In this document: piece after piece, positions 43,157 through 54,260 of the stretch | Numbering within the stretch: position 1 is the stretch's first letter | Layout of the letters: each line of letters opens with the position of its first letter | Assembly: GCA_022414725.1 (NCBI GenBank) | Contig: CM039464.1 | Location: 2,779,364-2,843,363, forward strand | Direction: 5' to 3' | Source: Microglena sp. YARC | Lineage: Eukaryota > Chlorophyta > Chlorophyceae > Chlamydomonadales > Chlamydomonadaceae | DNA length: 64,000 nt | Program-made: the position numbers and the translations under genes | The notes under the pieces: model-generated | What the model saw: the letters and a program-made list of their open reading frames with translations, nothing else | Database searches by the model: none | Told to the model about the DNA's origin: nothing

Positions 43157-43426
43157 TTGGCCCCTGATCGCTACATTCTGTTCAGCTATGTTAAGCAGCT
43201 TCTAAGCAACTCCTCTGGCTGGCTATGCAGCCAGACGACAGTCAACCTAGTGCACCTGGAAGCTGATATAAGCAAATATCTTGCGCTAAGCCAGCGTGTG
43301 TATGAAAGACAAGGAAAAGGAACAAGTTCTAGGCAGCGTCGCTTGCGACGCGGGAAATTTGCGGAGAGTTTTATCGGAGCGACACGTGGCAACAGAATCG
43401 AGCGGACCGAAGCCGCATATATTTAG
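43157..43426 (+). CDS. Unrecognised ORF, 89 codons
   Basis: Reads DRYILFSYVKQLLSNSSGWL and onward to YLALSQRVYERQGKG, then an Arg-rich end RRLRRGKFAESFIGATRG. The composition looks protein-like. The end contains a fragment (GCGACGCGGGAAATTTGCGG) also present at 32310 and 39587, so it is probably a piece of a dispersed element rather than a host gene. Confidence 0.25.
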   Translation: MAPDRYILFSYVKQLLSNSSGWLCSQTTVNLVHLEADISKYLALSQRVYERQGKGTSSRQRRLRRGKFAESFIGATRGNRIERTEAAYI

Positions 43427-43433
43427 GCATGTG

Positions 43434-43436
<3 letters not shown>

Positions 43437-43507
<71 letters not shown>
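43437..43507. repeat. (AT)n microsatellite
   Basis: About 70 bp of AT, interrupted once by AATAT near the middle. The Tyr-Ile frames are artefacts. Confidence 0.95.
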
Positions 43508-43509
<2 letters not shown>

Positions 43510-44940
43510 TGTGTCTGCTCTCCACCATGAAAACGAAAAAGTACACTCGATCTCCACTGCATAAAACAGTTCATTCAATCTCCACCATATGTTGATCAGT
43601 TAATCCAACCCGCACCATGAAATGATCAGTACCCCTAATCTTCATCGACAAAAAAACAGTTCATCCACTCTCCACCATGAAATGATCAGTTTAAACAATC
43701 TCCATCATAAAAAATCAGTGCATCCTATCTCCAACGCCAAAAAATCAGTTCATCCAATCTCCACCATGTCTTGATCAGTTTATCCAATGCGCACCATGAA
43801 ATGATCAGTACCCCCAATCTCCATCGCCAAAAAAACTGTTTTTGGCGGAGCCCCCCCTTCTGGGGGGCGGGAGCCCCCAGTGTTACCCATTTGTCCGTTC
43901 GTCCATCCATCCATCCATCCATCCATCCATCCATCCATCCATCCATCCATCCATCCATCCATCCATCCATCTATCCATCCGTCTGACCGCGATGAAGCCC
44001 GACACGTCAGCCAACGGTCTCGTAACTAACTCGCTTCCGTTGCCACCTGTCGCTCCCTCGCGATCACTCTCCGCCAATTTTTAGCGTCGCAGGCGACGCT
44101 GCATAGAACTTGTTCCATTCTCCTCTGCAAAAAAACAGTTAATCCAATCTCCATCATATGTTGATCAGTTTATCCAATCCTAACCATCAAATTATCAGTT
44201 CACCCAATCTCCATCGCCAACAAAGGAGTACACCCGATCTCCACTGCAAAAAAACAGTTCATCCAATCTCCATCATATGTTGATCAGTTTATCCAATCCG
44301 CACCATTAAATGATCAGAACCCCCAATCTCCACTGCCAAAAAAACAGTTCATCCATTCTCCACCGCGAAAGAAAGGTGTATCCAATACCCACCATGTAGT
44401 GATCAGTTTATCCAATCCGCACCATGAAATGATCAGAACACCCAATCTCCACCGCCAAAAAATCAGTTCATCCAACCTCCACTATGAAATGATCAGTATA
44501 CCCTGTTGGCACCATGAGCTTATCAGTATAACCAACCTCCACCATGAAATGATCAGTATACCCTGTTGGCACCATGAGCTTATAAGTATAACCAACCTCC
44601 ACCATGAAATGATCAGTATACCCTGTTGGCACCATGAGCTTATAAGTATAACCAACCTCCACCATGAAATGATCAGTATACCCTGTTGGCACCATGAGCT
44701 TATCAGTATAACCAACCTCCACCATGAAATGATCAGTATACCCTGTTGGCACCATGAGCTTATCAGTATAACCAATCTCCACCGCCTAACAAATAGTTTA
44801 TTCAATCCGCACCATGAAATGAACAGTTTACTCAATCTCCACCGCCAAAAAAACAGTTCATCCAATCTCCACTGCCAAAAAATCATTTATCTAATCTCCA
44901 CCATGAAATTATCATTTATCAAATCTCCACCCCAAAAAAT
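43508..44940 (+). repeat. 30-35-bp array 'ccaatctccaccatgaaatgatcagtt' with a 60-bp higher-order block
   Basis: Units alternate CACCATGAAATGATCAGT and CCACCGCCAAAAAAACAGTTCATCCAATCTC. At 44466-44775 a 60-bp unit (CCCTGTTGGCACCATGAGCT plus ATCAGTATAACCAACCTCCACC) repeats five times almost without change. An inserted GGCGGAG element lies at 43844-44104. Confidence 0.93.
43844..44104. mobile_element. GGCGGAG-ended element with internal (ATCC)n, copy 2
   Basis: Same layout as the copy at 29551: GGCGGAGCCCCCCCTTCTGG, (ATCC)n at about 43900-43970, ATGAAGCCCGACACGTCAGCC, CTCTCCGCCAATTTTTAGCG, GCAT end. The non-microsatellite parts are almost identical between the copies, so at least one moved recently. 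It splits one unit of the local array (AACTGTT...GTTCCATTCTCC). Confidence 0.78.
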
Positions 44941-46725
44941 GTTTTCGTAGGTTTAGCCAAGCCCCAAGTGACCCTAGAGGAGGGTACCTCCCCCCCCCCC
45001 CCACACCACCACCACCACAACCACCACCACCACCACCACCACCACCACCTCCCCCCCACACACACCACCACCACCACCACCTCCACCCACCCACACACAC
45101 ACCACCACCACCACCACCACCCACACACACCACCACCACCACCACCACCACCACACACACACACACCCAAGTGACCCTAGAGGAGGGTACCTCCCCCCCC
45201 CACACACACACCACCACCACCACCACCACCACCACATACACACACACACACCCAAGACAACCCAACCCAAATCAACGCAACCCATCCCAAATCAAACCAA
45301 CCCGAATCAACCCAAATAAAATAAAATTAAATTTAACCAAATTAAACCAAACCAAACCAAATGCTCCCCTCCCTCCTCCCCCCCCGTCCTTCCCACTCCT
45401 AAACCCTAAGCCGAAACCACGTGCCCCCCACCCCACCCCCCCCACCCCTCTCTCACTCTCTCTCTTCTTCCTGCTGTTGTAGGTGGCACCTAGCCCCAGG
45501 TGAGCCTGGAGGGTACCCTTCCTTCCTTTACCAAACCAACGCAACACAAACTGCTCCCTCCCTGCCCCCCCACCCACCCCACCCACCCCACCCACCCTCC
45601 CCCCCCTCCACCCCCACCCCACCCCATTCCTCTCCCTCCCACTCTTCTTCCTGCTTTTGTAGGTGGCACCTAGCGCCAGGGTGAGCCTGGAGGTTACCCT
45701 TCCTTCCCTTACCAAACCAACACAACACAACTGCTCCCCTCCCGCCCCTCCTCCCCCCCACACCCCCACCCACCCCCCCTCCACCCACCCCACCCACCCC
45801 TCTCCTTCCCACTCTTCTTCCTGCTGTTGTAGGTGGCACCTAGCCCCAGGTGAGCCTGGAGGGTACCCTTCCTTCCTTTACCAAACCAACACAACACAAC
45901 TGCTCCCCTCCCGCCCCTCCTCCCCCCCACACCCCCACCCACCCCCCCTCCACCCCACCCCACCCACCCCTCTCCTTCCCACTCTTCTTCCTGCTGTTGT
46001 AGGTGGCACCTAGCCCCAGGTGAGCCTGGAGGGTACCCTTCCTTCCTTTACCAAACCAACACAACACAACTGCTCCCCTCCCTGCCCTCCCCCACCCCCC
46101 CCCCCACCCCACCCACCCTCCACCCCCCTCCACCCCACCCCACCCCATTCCTCTCCTTCCCACTCTTCTTCCTGCTTTTGTAGGTGGCACCTAGCGCCAG
46201 GTGAGCCTGGAGGTTACCCTTCCTTCCCTTACCAAACCAACACAACACAACTGCTCCCCTCCCGCCCCTCCTCCCCCCCACACTCCCACCCACCCCCCTC
46301 CACCCCACCCCACCCACCCCTCTCCTTCCCACTCTTCTTCCTGCTGTTGTAGGTGGCACCTAGCCCCAGGTGAGCCTGAAGGGTACCCTTCCATCCCTTA
46401 CCAAACCAACACAACACAACTGCTCCCCTCCCTGCCCCCCCCCCCCACCCCCACCCCACCCACCCCACCCCACCCCACCCTCCACCCCCTCCACCCCACC
46501 CCACCCCACCCCTCTCCTTCCCACTCTTCTTCCTGCTGTTTGTAGGTGGCACCTAGCCCCAGGTGAGCCTGAAGGGTACCCTTCCATCCCTTACCAAACC
46601 AACACAAACACAACTGCTCCCCTCCCTGCCCCCCCCCCCCACCACACACACTCCTAAACCATACCCCCCCCACCCCTCCACCCCACCCCACCCTCTCCTT
46701 CCCACTCTTCTTCCTGCTGTTGTAG
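44941..46725 (+). repeat. Upstream ladder of exon 1 of the Cys/Gln-rich gene
   Basis: Seven partial copies of a unit of about 170-190 bp start at about 45467, 45645, 45822, 46003, 46179, 46346 and 46532. Each has CTTCTTCCTGCTGTTGTAG|GTGGCACCTAGCCCCAG|GTGAGCCTGGAGGGTACCC. The acceptor and 5' part of the exon are followed by ACCAAACCAACACAACACAACTGCTCC and C-rich filler. Two earlier, more divergent relatives (CCCAAGTGACCCTAGAGGAG) are at 44962 and 45166, with (CCA)n around them. Confidence 0.9.
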
Positions 46726-46820
46726 GTGGCACCTTGCCCCTGGTGAGCCTGGATGGTGCAGCTGTGTGCACATGGCAAGAGATGCTGCAGGGCTACTTGG
46801 AAGAGCAAGCCTAACTCAAG
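46726..46820 (+). CDS. Cys/Gln-rich gene, exon 1 (full copy)
   Basis: GTTGTAG| to CTCAAG|GTGGGT. This is the only copy with both the acceptor side (shared with the upstream ladder) and the donor side (shared with the downstream ladder). In the frame that fits exon 2 (phase 2 out) it has a TGA at 46744-46746 and then ATG at 46753, so it is probably the first coding exon. Another frame reads TLPLVSLDGAAVCTWQEMLQ but stops before the donor. Confidence 0.55.
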
Positions 46821-47415
46821 GTGGGTGGTGGTGGTGTGTGTGTGTCGTGGAGGTAGTGTGCGGGGTGGGGGTGTGTGGGTGGGGGGGCAGCAGAGTGACT
46901 GAGTGCGTAGGTACTAGGACTAGGGGGGATGGTGCAGCTGTGTGCACATGGCAAGAGATGCTGCAGAGCTACTTGGAAGAGCAAGCCTAACTCAAGGTGG
47001 GTGGTGGTGGTGGGTTGGGGTTGGGCTGCAGCAGGGTGACTGGGTGGGTGGGTACTGGGGCAGCGGGGGGGGGGGGGGGGGCTGTGTGCACATGGCAAGA
47101 GATGCTGCAGGGCTACTTGGAAGAGCAAGCCTAATTCAAGGTGGGTGGTGGTGGGTTGTGGGTTGGGCTACAGCAGGGTGACTGGGTGGGTGGGTACTGG
47201 GGCAGCGGGGGGGTGGGTGTGTGGAGGGGGGAGGGGCATGGTGACTGGGTGTGTAGGTACTGGGACGGGGGTGGGGTGGGGGGGCTGTGTGCACATAGCA
47301 AGCGTTACTACAGGGCTTCTTGGAAGAGCAAGCCTAACTCAAGGTGGGTGGTGGTGGGTTGGGGGTTAGGGGTTGGGCTGCAGCAGGGTGACTGGGTGGG
47401 TGGGTACTGGGGCAG

Positions 47416-47447
<32 letters not shown>

Positions 47448-50400
47448 CTGCGTGCATACGGCAAGCGATGCTGCAGGGCTACTTGGAAGAGCAAGCCTAA
47501 CTCAAGGTGGGTGGTGGTGGTGGGTGGTGGTGGTGGGTGGTGGGTTGGCTGCAGCAGGGTGACTGGTGGGTGGGTACTGGGGCAGCGGGTGTGGGGTGGG
47601 GGTGGGGGTGGGTGGGGGGAGGGGCATGGTGATTTGGTGTGTAGGTACTGGGACGGGGGTGGGGTGTGGGGGGCTGTGTGCACATAGCAAGCGTTACTAC
47701 AGGGCTTCTTGGAAGAGCAAGCCTAACTCAAGGTGGTGGGTGGTGGTTGGGGATTGGGGGTTGGGCTGCAGCAGGGTGACTGGTGGGTGGGTACTGGGGC
47801 AGCGAGGGGGGGGGGGGGGGGGGGCTGCGTGCATACAGCAAGCGATGCTGCAGGGCTAATTGGAAGAGCAAGCCTAACTCAAGGTGGGTGGGTGTGGGTG
47901 GGGGGGTACTGGGGCGGCGGGGTGACTGGGTGCATTCAGCAAGCGATGGTGCATGGCTGCCAGACTTCAGTATAAGTTCCAGACAACAAAACAAACACAC
48001 GCTTACAAACACACACACTGTCACGCATGCACACACATACACACACTCATGCATGCACACACATACACATACACACACATGCACACACACACACACACAC
48101 AAACACACACTCACACACAAAAAACACACACACACTCACACACTCACACACTCACTCACAAACTCACACACTCACCAACACAAACACACACTCACACACT
48201 CGCAAACAAAAAAACACAAGTTCTGCAGGTACAAGAAATGTGACGGCAGCAAGTGTGGCAAGCTGGGCTGTCAGGGTTGCAAGCTTGAAGCACTCATACC
48301 CTTTCTGCACCCATGCACACATATACGCATGCACACACACTCACACACTCACAAACACGAAAACACACTCCAAAAACACACACACAAAACACACACACTG
48401 CAGGTACAAGAAATGTGACGGCAGCAAGTGTGGCAAGCTAGGCAGGGTTGCAAACTTGAAGCACTCCACCTAACGTCAGCAGCAGTTTACTGACCTTTTG
48501 CACCCATGCACACATGTACACATACGCATGCTCACACACTCACAAACACGAAAACACACACACTCACTGCAGGTACAAGAAATGTGACGGCAGCAAGTGT
48601 GGCAAGCTGGGCTGTCAGAGTTGCAAGCTTGAAGCACTCCACCTAACGTCAGCAGCAGTTGACTGACCTTTCTGCACCCATGCACCCATAATGCACATTC
48701 TTACGAATACACACACATGCGCACACACTCACGCATTCACAAACACACACACAAAACACACACTCACAAACAGACAGACACACAAAAACACACACACAAA
48801 AACTCTCACACACCCACAAACAAACACTCACTGCAGGTACAAGAAATATGACGAATACACACACATGCGCACACACTCACGCATTCACACACACACACAC
48901 AAAACACACACTCACAAACATACAGACACACAAAAACACACACACAAAAACTCTCACCCACCCACAAACACACACTCACTGCAGGTACAAGAAATGTGAC
49001 GGCAGCAAGTGTGGCAAGCTGGGCTGTCAGGGTTGCAAGCTAGAAGCAATCCACCTAACGTCAGCAGCAATTGACTGACCCATGCACACATGCACACATG
49101 CACACATACGCATGCTCACACACTCACAAACACACCCACAAACACACACTCACTGCAGGTACAAGAAATGTGACGGCAGCAAGTGTGGCAAGCTAGGCTG
49201 TCAGAGTTGCAAGCTAGAAGCAATCCACCTAACATCAGCAGCAGTTGACTGACCTTTCTGCACCCATGCACACATATACGCATGCACACACACTCACAAA
49301 CACACCCACAAACACACACTCACTGCAGGTACAAGAAATGTGACGGCAGCAAGTGTGGCAAGCTAGGCTGTCAGGGTTGCAAGCTAGAAGCAATCCACCT
49401 AACATCAGCAGCAGTTGACTGACCTTTCTGCACCCATGCACACATATACGCATGCACACACACTCACAAACACACCCACAAACACACATTCACTGCAGGT
49501 ACAAGAAATGTGACGGCAGTAAGTGTGGCAAGCTAGGCTGTCAGGGTTGCAAACTTGAAGCAATCCACCTAACGTCAGCAGCAGTTGACTGACCTTTCTG
49601 CACCCATGCACCCATAATGCACATTCTTATGAATACACACACATGCGCACACACTCACGCATTCACAAACACACACACAAAACACACACTCACAAACATA
49701 GAAACACACAAAAACACACACTCACAAACATAGAAACACACAAAAACACACACACAAAAACACACACACAAAAACTCTCACCCACCCACAAACACACACT
49801 CACTGCAGGTACAAGAAATGTGACGGCAGCAAGTGTGGCAAGCTGGGCTGTCAGGGTTGCAAGCTAGAAGCAATCCACCTAACGTCAGCGGCAGTTGACT
49901 GCCCTTTCTGTATGCGTCGGGTGTGCTGTGAGGCATGCCCTGCAGTGTGTCCTAATAGGGAAGGTAGTCACATGGGTGAGTGGGGCTCATGGCTGGTGGG
50001 TGGGTGTTACGGGTTAGATGGGTGGGTGGTAGTGGGTGGGTGTGAAGGCGTGATACATCGATATATAGTAGTTAGGTGGGTGGGTGGTAGTGGGTGGGTG
50101 GTGGTGGGTGGGTGGGTGGGTGTTAGGGGGTGGGTGGTAGTGGTGGATAGGTGAGTTGGTGTGATACATCGGTAGGTAGTGGGTAGGTGAGTGGGTGTTA
50201 GGGGGTGGATTGGTGGGTGGTTGCGGGTGGGTGGTAGTGGGTGGGTGGTAGTGGGTGGACATGATGCATCGATAGGTGGTGGGTGAGTGGGCATGTCAAC
50301 CTGCCTGTATGTGCTGGGTGTGCTGTGAGGCATGCCCTGCTGTGTGCCCCAATAGGGAAGAAGGTGGGCACATGGGTGAGTTGGGCTCATGGCTGGTGGG

Positions 50401-53400
50401 TGGGTGGGTAGGTGTTAGGGGGTGGGTGGTAGTGGGTGGGTGTGAAGGCGTGATACATCGATATATAGTAGTTAGGTGGGTGGGTGTTAGGAGGTGGGTG
50501 GTAGTGGGTGGGTGATGTTATGCATCGATAGATAGTATGTAGGTGGGTGGGTGTTAGTGGGTGGGTGGGGTGGGTGGTAGTGGTTGGATGGATATGTGAG
50601 TGGACGTGATACATCAATAGATAGTAGTTAGGTGGGTGGGTGTTAGGGTGGGTGGGTGGGTTGTAGTGGGTGGGTGGGTGGTAGTGGGTGGGTGTAGAGG
50701 GTGTGGGTGGTAGTGGGGGTGGGTTTGTAGTGGGTTGTAGTGTGGGTGGGTTGTAGTGGGTGGGTGGGTTGTAGTGGGTTGGTGGGTTGTAGTAGGTGGG
50801 TGGTAGTGGGTGGGTGGGTGGGTGTGGGTGGGTAGTGGTGGGTTGTAGTGGGTGGGTGGGTTGTAGTGGGTGGGTTGGGTGGGTTGTAGTGGGTGGGTTG
50901 TGAGTTGTAGTGGGTGGGTTGGGTTGTAGGTGGGGTGGGTTGTAGTGGGTGGGTGGGTGGTAGTGGGTGGGTTGTAGTGGGTGGGTGGTGGTTTGTTGTG
51001 GGTGGTTTAGTGGGTGTATGGGGTGGGTGGGTTGGTAGTGGGTGGGGGTGGGGGGTGGGTTGTAGTGGGTGGGTGGGTGGTAGTGGGTGGGTTGTAGTGG
51101 GGGTGGTAGTGGGGTGGGTTGTAGTGGGTGGGTGGGTTGTGGGGGGTGGGTGTAGTGGGTTTGTAAGTGGGTGGGTGGTAGTGGGTGGGTTGGGTGGTAG
51201 TGGGTGGGTTGTAGTGGGTGGGTGGTGGGTTGTGTGGGGGTGGGTGTAGTGGGTGGGTGGGTGTAGTGGGTGGGTTGTAGTGGGGTGGGTGGTAGTGGTG
51301 TGGGTTGTAGTGGGTGGGTGGTGGTTGTGGGTGGGTGGGTGGTGGTTGTAGTGTGGGTTGTAGTGGGTGGGTGTGGGTGGTAGTGGGTGGGTGGGTGGTA
51401 GTGGGTGGGTGGGTAGTGGGTGGGGGTGGGTGGGTGGGTGGGTGGGTGGGTGAGTGGGTGGATGCGATACCTCGATAGATAGTGGGAGTTGGGTGGGTGT
51501 TAGGGGGTGGGTGGGTGGGTGGTAGTGGGGTGGGTTGTAGTGGGTGGGTGGTGTGGTAGTGGGTGGGTGGTTGTGAGTGGATGCGATACCTTGATAGATA
51601 GTGGAAGGTTTGCGTGGGTGGGTGTTAGGGGGTGGATGGGTGGGTGGTTGTGATTGGGTTGTAGTGGGTGGGTTGTAGTGGGTGGGTGGGTTGTAGTGGG
51701 TGGGTGGATGGGTGAGTGGATGTGATACCTCGATAGATAGTAGGAGGTTGGGTGGGTGGGTGTTAGGGGGTGGATGGGTGGGTGGGTGTGGGTGGATAGG
51801 TGAGTGGACGTGATGCATTGATAGATAGTGGGTAGGTGGGTGGGTGTTAGGGGGTGGATGGGTGGGTGGTAGTGAGTGGGTGGGTGGATGGGTGGACGTG
51901 ATGCATCGATAGATGGTGGGTGGGTGGCGTGAGTGGGTGGGTGGATGGGTGGACGTGATGCATCGATAGATGGTGGGTGGGTGGGCGTGTCAAACTGTCT
52001 GTATGTGCTGGGTGTGCTGTAAGGCATGCCCTGCTGTGTGCCCCAATAGGGAAGGTGGGCACATGGGTGAGTGGGGCCCATGGCTAGTGGTGGTTGTTAT
52101 GGTTAGATGGGTGGGTGGTAGTGGGTGGGTGGTAGTGGGTGGGTGGGTAGTTGGGTGGGTGGTAGTGGGTGGGTGGGTAGTGGGTGGAGTGGTAGTGGGT
52201 GGGTGGTAGTGGGTGGGTGGTAGTGGTGGGTGGTAGTGGGTGGGCCTGGTAGTGGTGGGGTGGTAGTGGGTGGGTGGTAGTGGGTGGTGGTAGTGGGTAG
52301 GTGGTAGTGGGTGGGTGGTAGTGGGTGGATTGGTGAAAGTGAACGTGAAACATCGATAGATAGTGGGTAGGTGCGTGGGTGTCAGTGGGTTTGTGGTTGT
52401 TAGTGGGTGGTTGGGGGTGGGTGGATAGGTGAGTGGGCGTGAAACATCGATATATGGTGGATGGGTGGGTGGGTGGGCATGGCAAACTTCTTGTATGTGC
52501 TGTGTGTGCTGTGAGGCATGCCCTGCTGTGTGCCCGTATAGGGAAGGAGGTGGGCACATGGGTGATGGGGTTCATGGCTGGTGGGTGGGTGTGAGTGGGT
52601 GGGTGTTAGTAGGTGGTGCTGCGTGGATGATGAGTGTGTGGTAGTGATGGGCGTGTGGTAGTGCGGGAGTGAATGGGTGGGTGGCACTGCGTGGATTGAT
52701 GGGTGGTAGTGGGTGGATCGATGGGTGAGTGTGATACATCGATACATAGTGGTTGGGTGGGTGGTTGGGTGGGTGGGTGTGCATGTCAAACTTTCTGTAG
52801 GGAATGTGGGTGTGTGGTAGTGAGTGAGTGGGTAGGTAGATGGTAGTGGGTGGATTGATTGGTGGACGTGATACATCAATTGATAGTGGTTGGGTGGGTA
52901 AGTTGGTGGGTGTGCATGTCAAACTTTCTGTAGGGAATGTGGGTGTGTGGTAGGGGATGGATTGATGGGTGAGTGTGATACATCGATACATAGTGGTTGG
53001 GTGGGTGGTTGGGTGGGTGGGTGGGTGTGCATGTCAAACTTTCTGTAGGGAATGTGGGCGTGTGGTAGTGGGTGGTAGTGGGTGGATTGATGGGTGAGTG
53101 TGATACATCGATACATAGTGGGTGGGTGGGTGGGTGTGCATGTCAAACTTTCTGTACGGAATGTGGGTGTGTGGTAGGGGATGGATTGATGGGTGAGTGT
53201 GATACATCGAAACATAGTGGTTGGGTGGTTGGGTGGGTGGGTGTGCATGTCAAACTTTCGGTAGGGAATGTGGGTGTGTGGTAGTGGGTGGTAGTGGGTG
53301 GATTGATGGGTGAGTGTGATACATCGATACATAGTGGTTGGGTGGGTGGTTGGGTGGGTGGGTGTGCATGTCAAACTTTCTGTACGGAATGTGGGTGTGT

Positions 53401-54220
53401 GGTAGTGGGTGGTAGTGGGTGGATTGATGGGTGAGTGTGATACATCGATACATAGTGGTTGGGTGGGTGGTTGGGTGGGTGGGTGTGCATTTCAAACTTT
53501 CTGTAGGGAATGTGGGTGTGTGGTAGGGGATGGATTGATGGGTGAGTGTGATACATCGATACATAGTGGTTGGGTGGTGGTTGGGTGGGTGGGTGGGTGT
53601 GCTTGTCAAAACTTTCTGTAGGGAATGTGGGTGTGTGGTAGTGGGTGGTAGGGGGGATTGATGGGTGAGGGTGATACATCGATACATAGTGGTTGGGTGG
53701 GTGGGTGGGTGGGTGGGTGTGCATGTCAAACTTTCTGTACGGAATGTGGGTGTGTGGTAGGGGATGGATTGATGGGTGAGTGTGATACATCGATACATAG
53801 TGGTTGGGTGGGTGGGGTGGGTGGGTGGTAGGGGATGGATTGATGGGTGAGTGTGATACATCGATACATAGTGATTTGGTTGTTGGGTGGGTGGGCATGT
53901 CAATCTTTCTGTAGGGATTGTGGGTGGGTGGTAGTGGCTGGATGGACAGGTGGACTTGATACATCGATAGATAGTGGTTGGGTGGGTGGGTGGGTGGGTG
54001 GGCACTAACCAACCCACTAACACACCCACTAACACACCCACCAACACACACACACACCCTCACAGGTGAAGGCACCCCTGGATCCGACAGTGGTCTCATA
54101 GGTAGCCTGGGTGGTGGCAGTCACATGGGCCCACCGGCACAACTGTCAGGTGTCCTGCCCTTCACCCCCACCACATGCATGCCTACCACCACCACAAACA
54201 CATACTCTCATACACTCTCG

Positions 54221-54260
<40 letters not shown>

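Noticed and set aside
45421..46814. Frames reading RWHLAPGEPGGYPSFLYQTN repeated seven times as a repetitive protein
   Set aside because: Each repeat spans an acceptor and donor pair (GTAG|...|GTGAGC) and intron filler; it is a splice-site ladder rather than a coding repeat.
50007..54099. Minus-strand frames of up to 391 codons rich in Pro, Thr and His
   Set aside because: They are reverse-strand shadows of GGGTGGGTGG repeats in a plus-strand intron; no domain, and the period explains the open frame.
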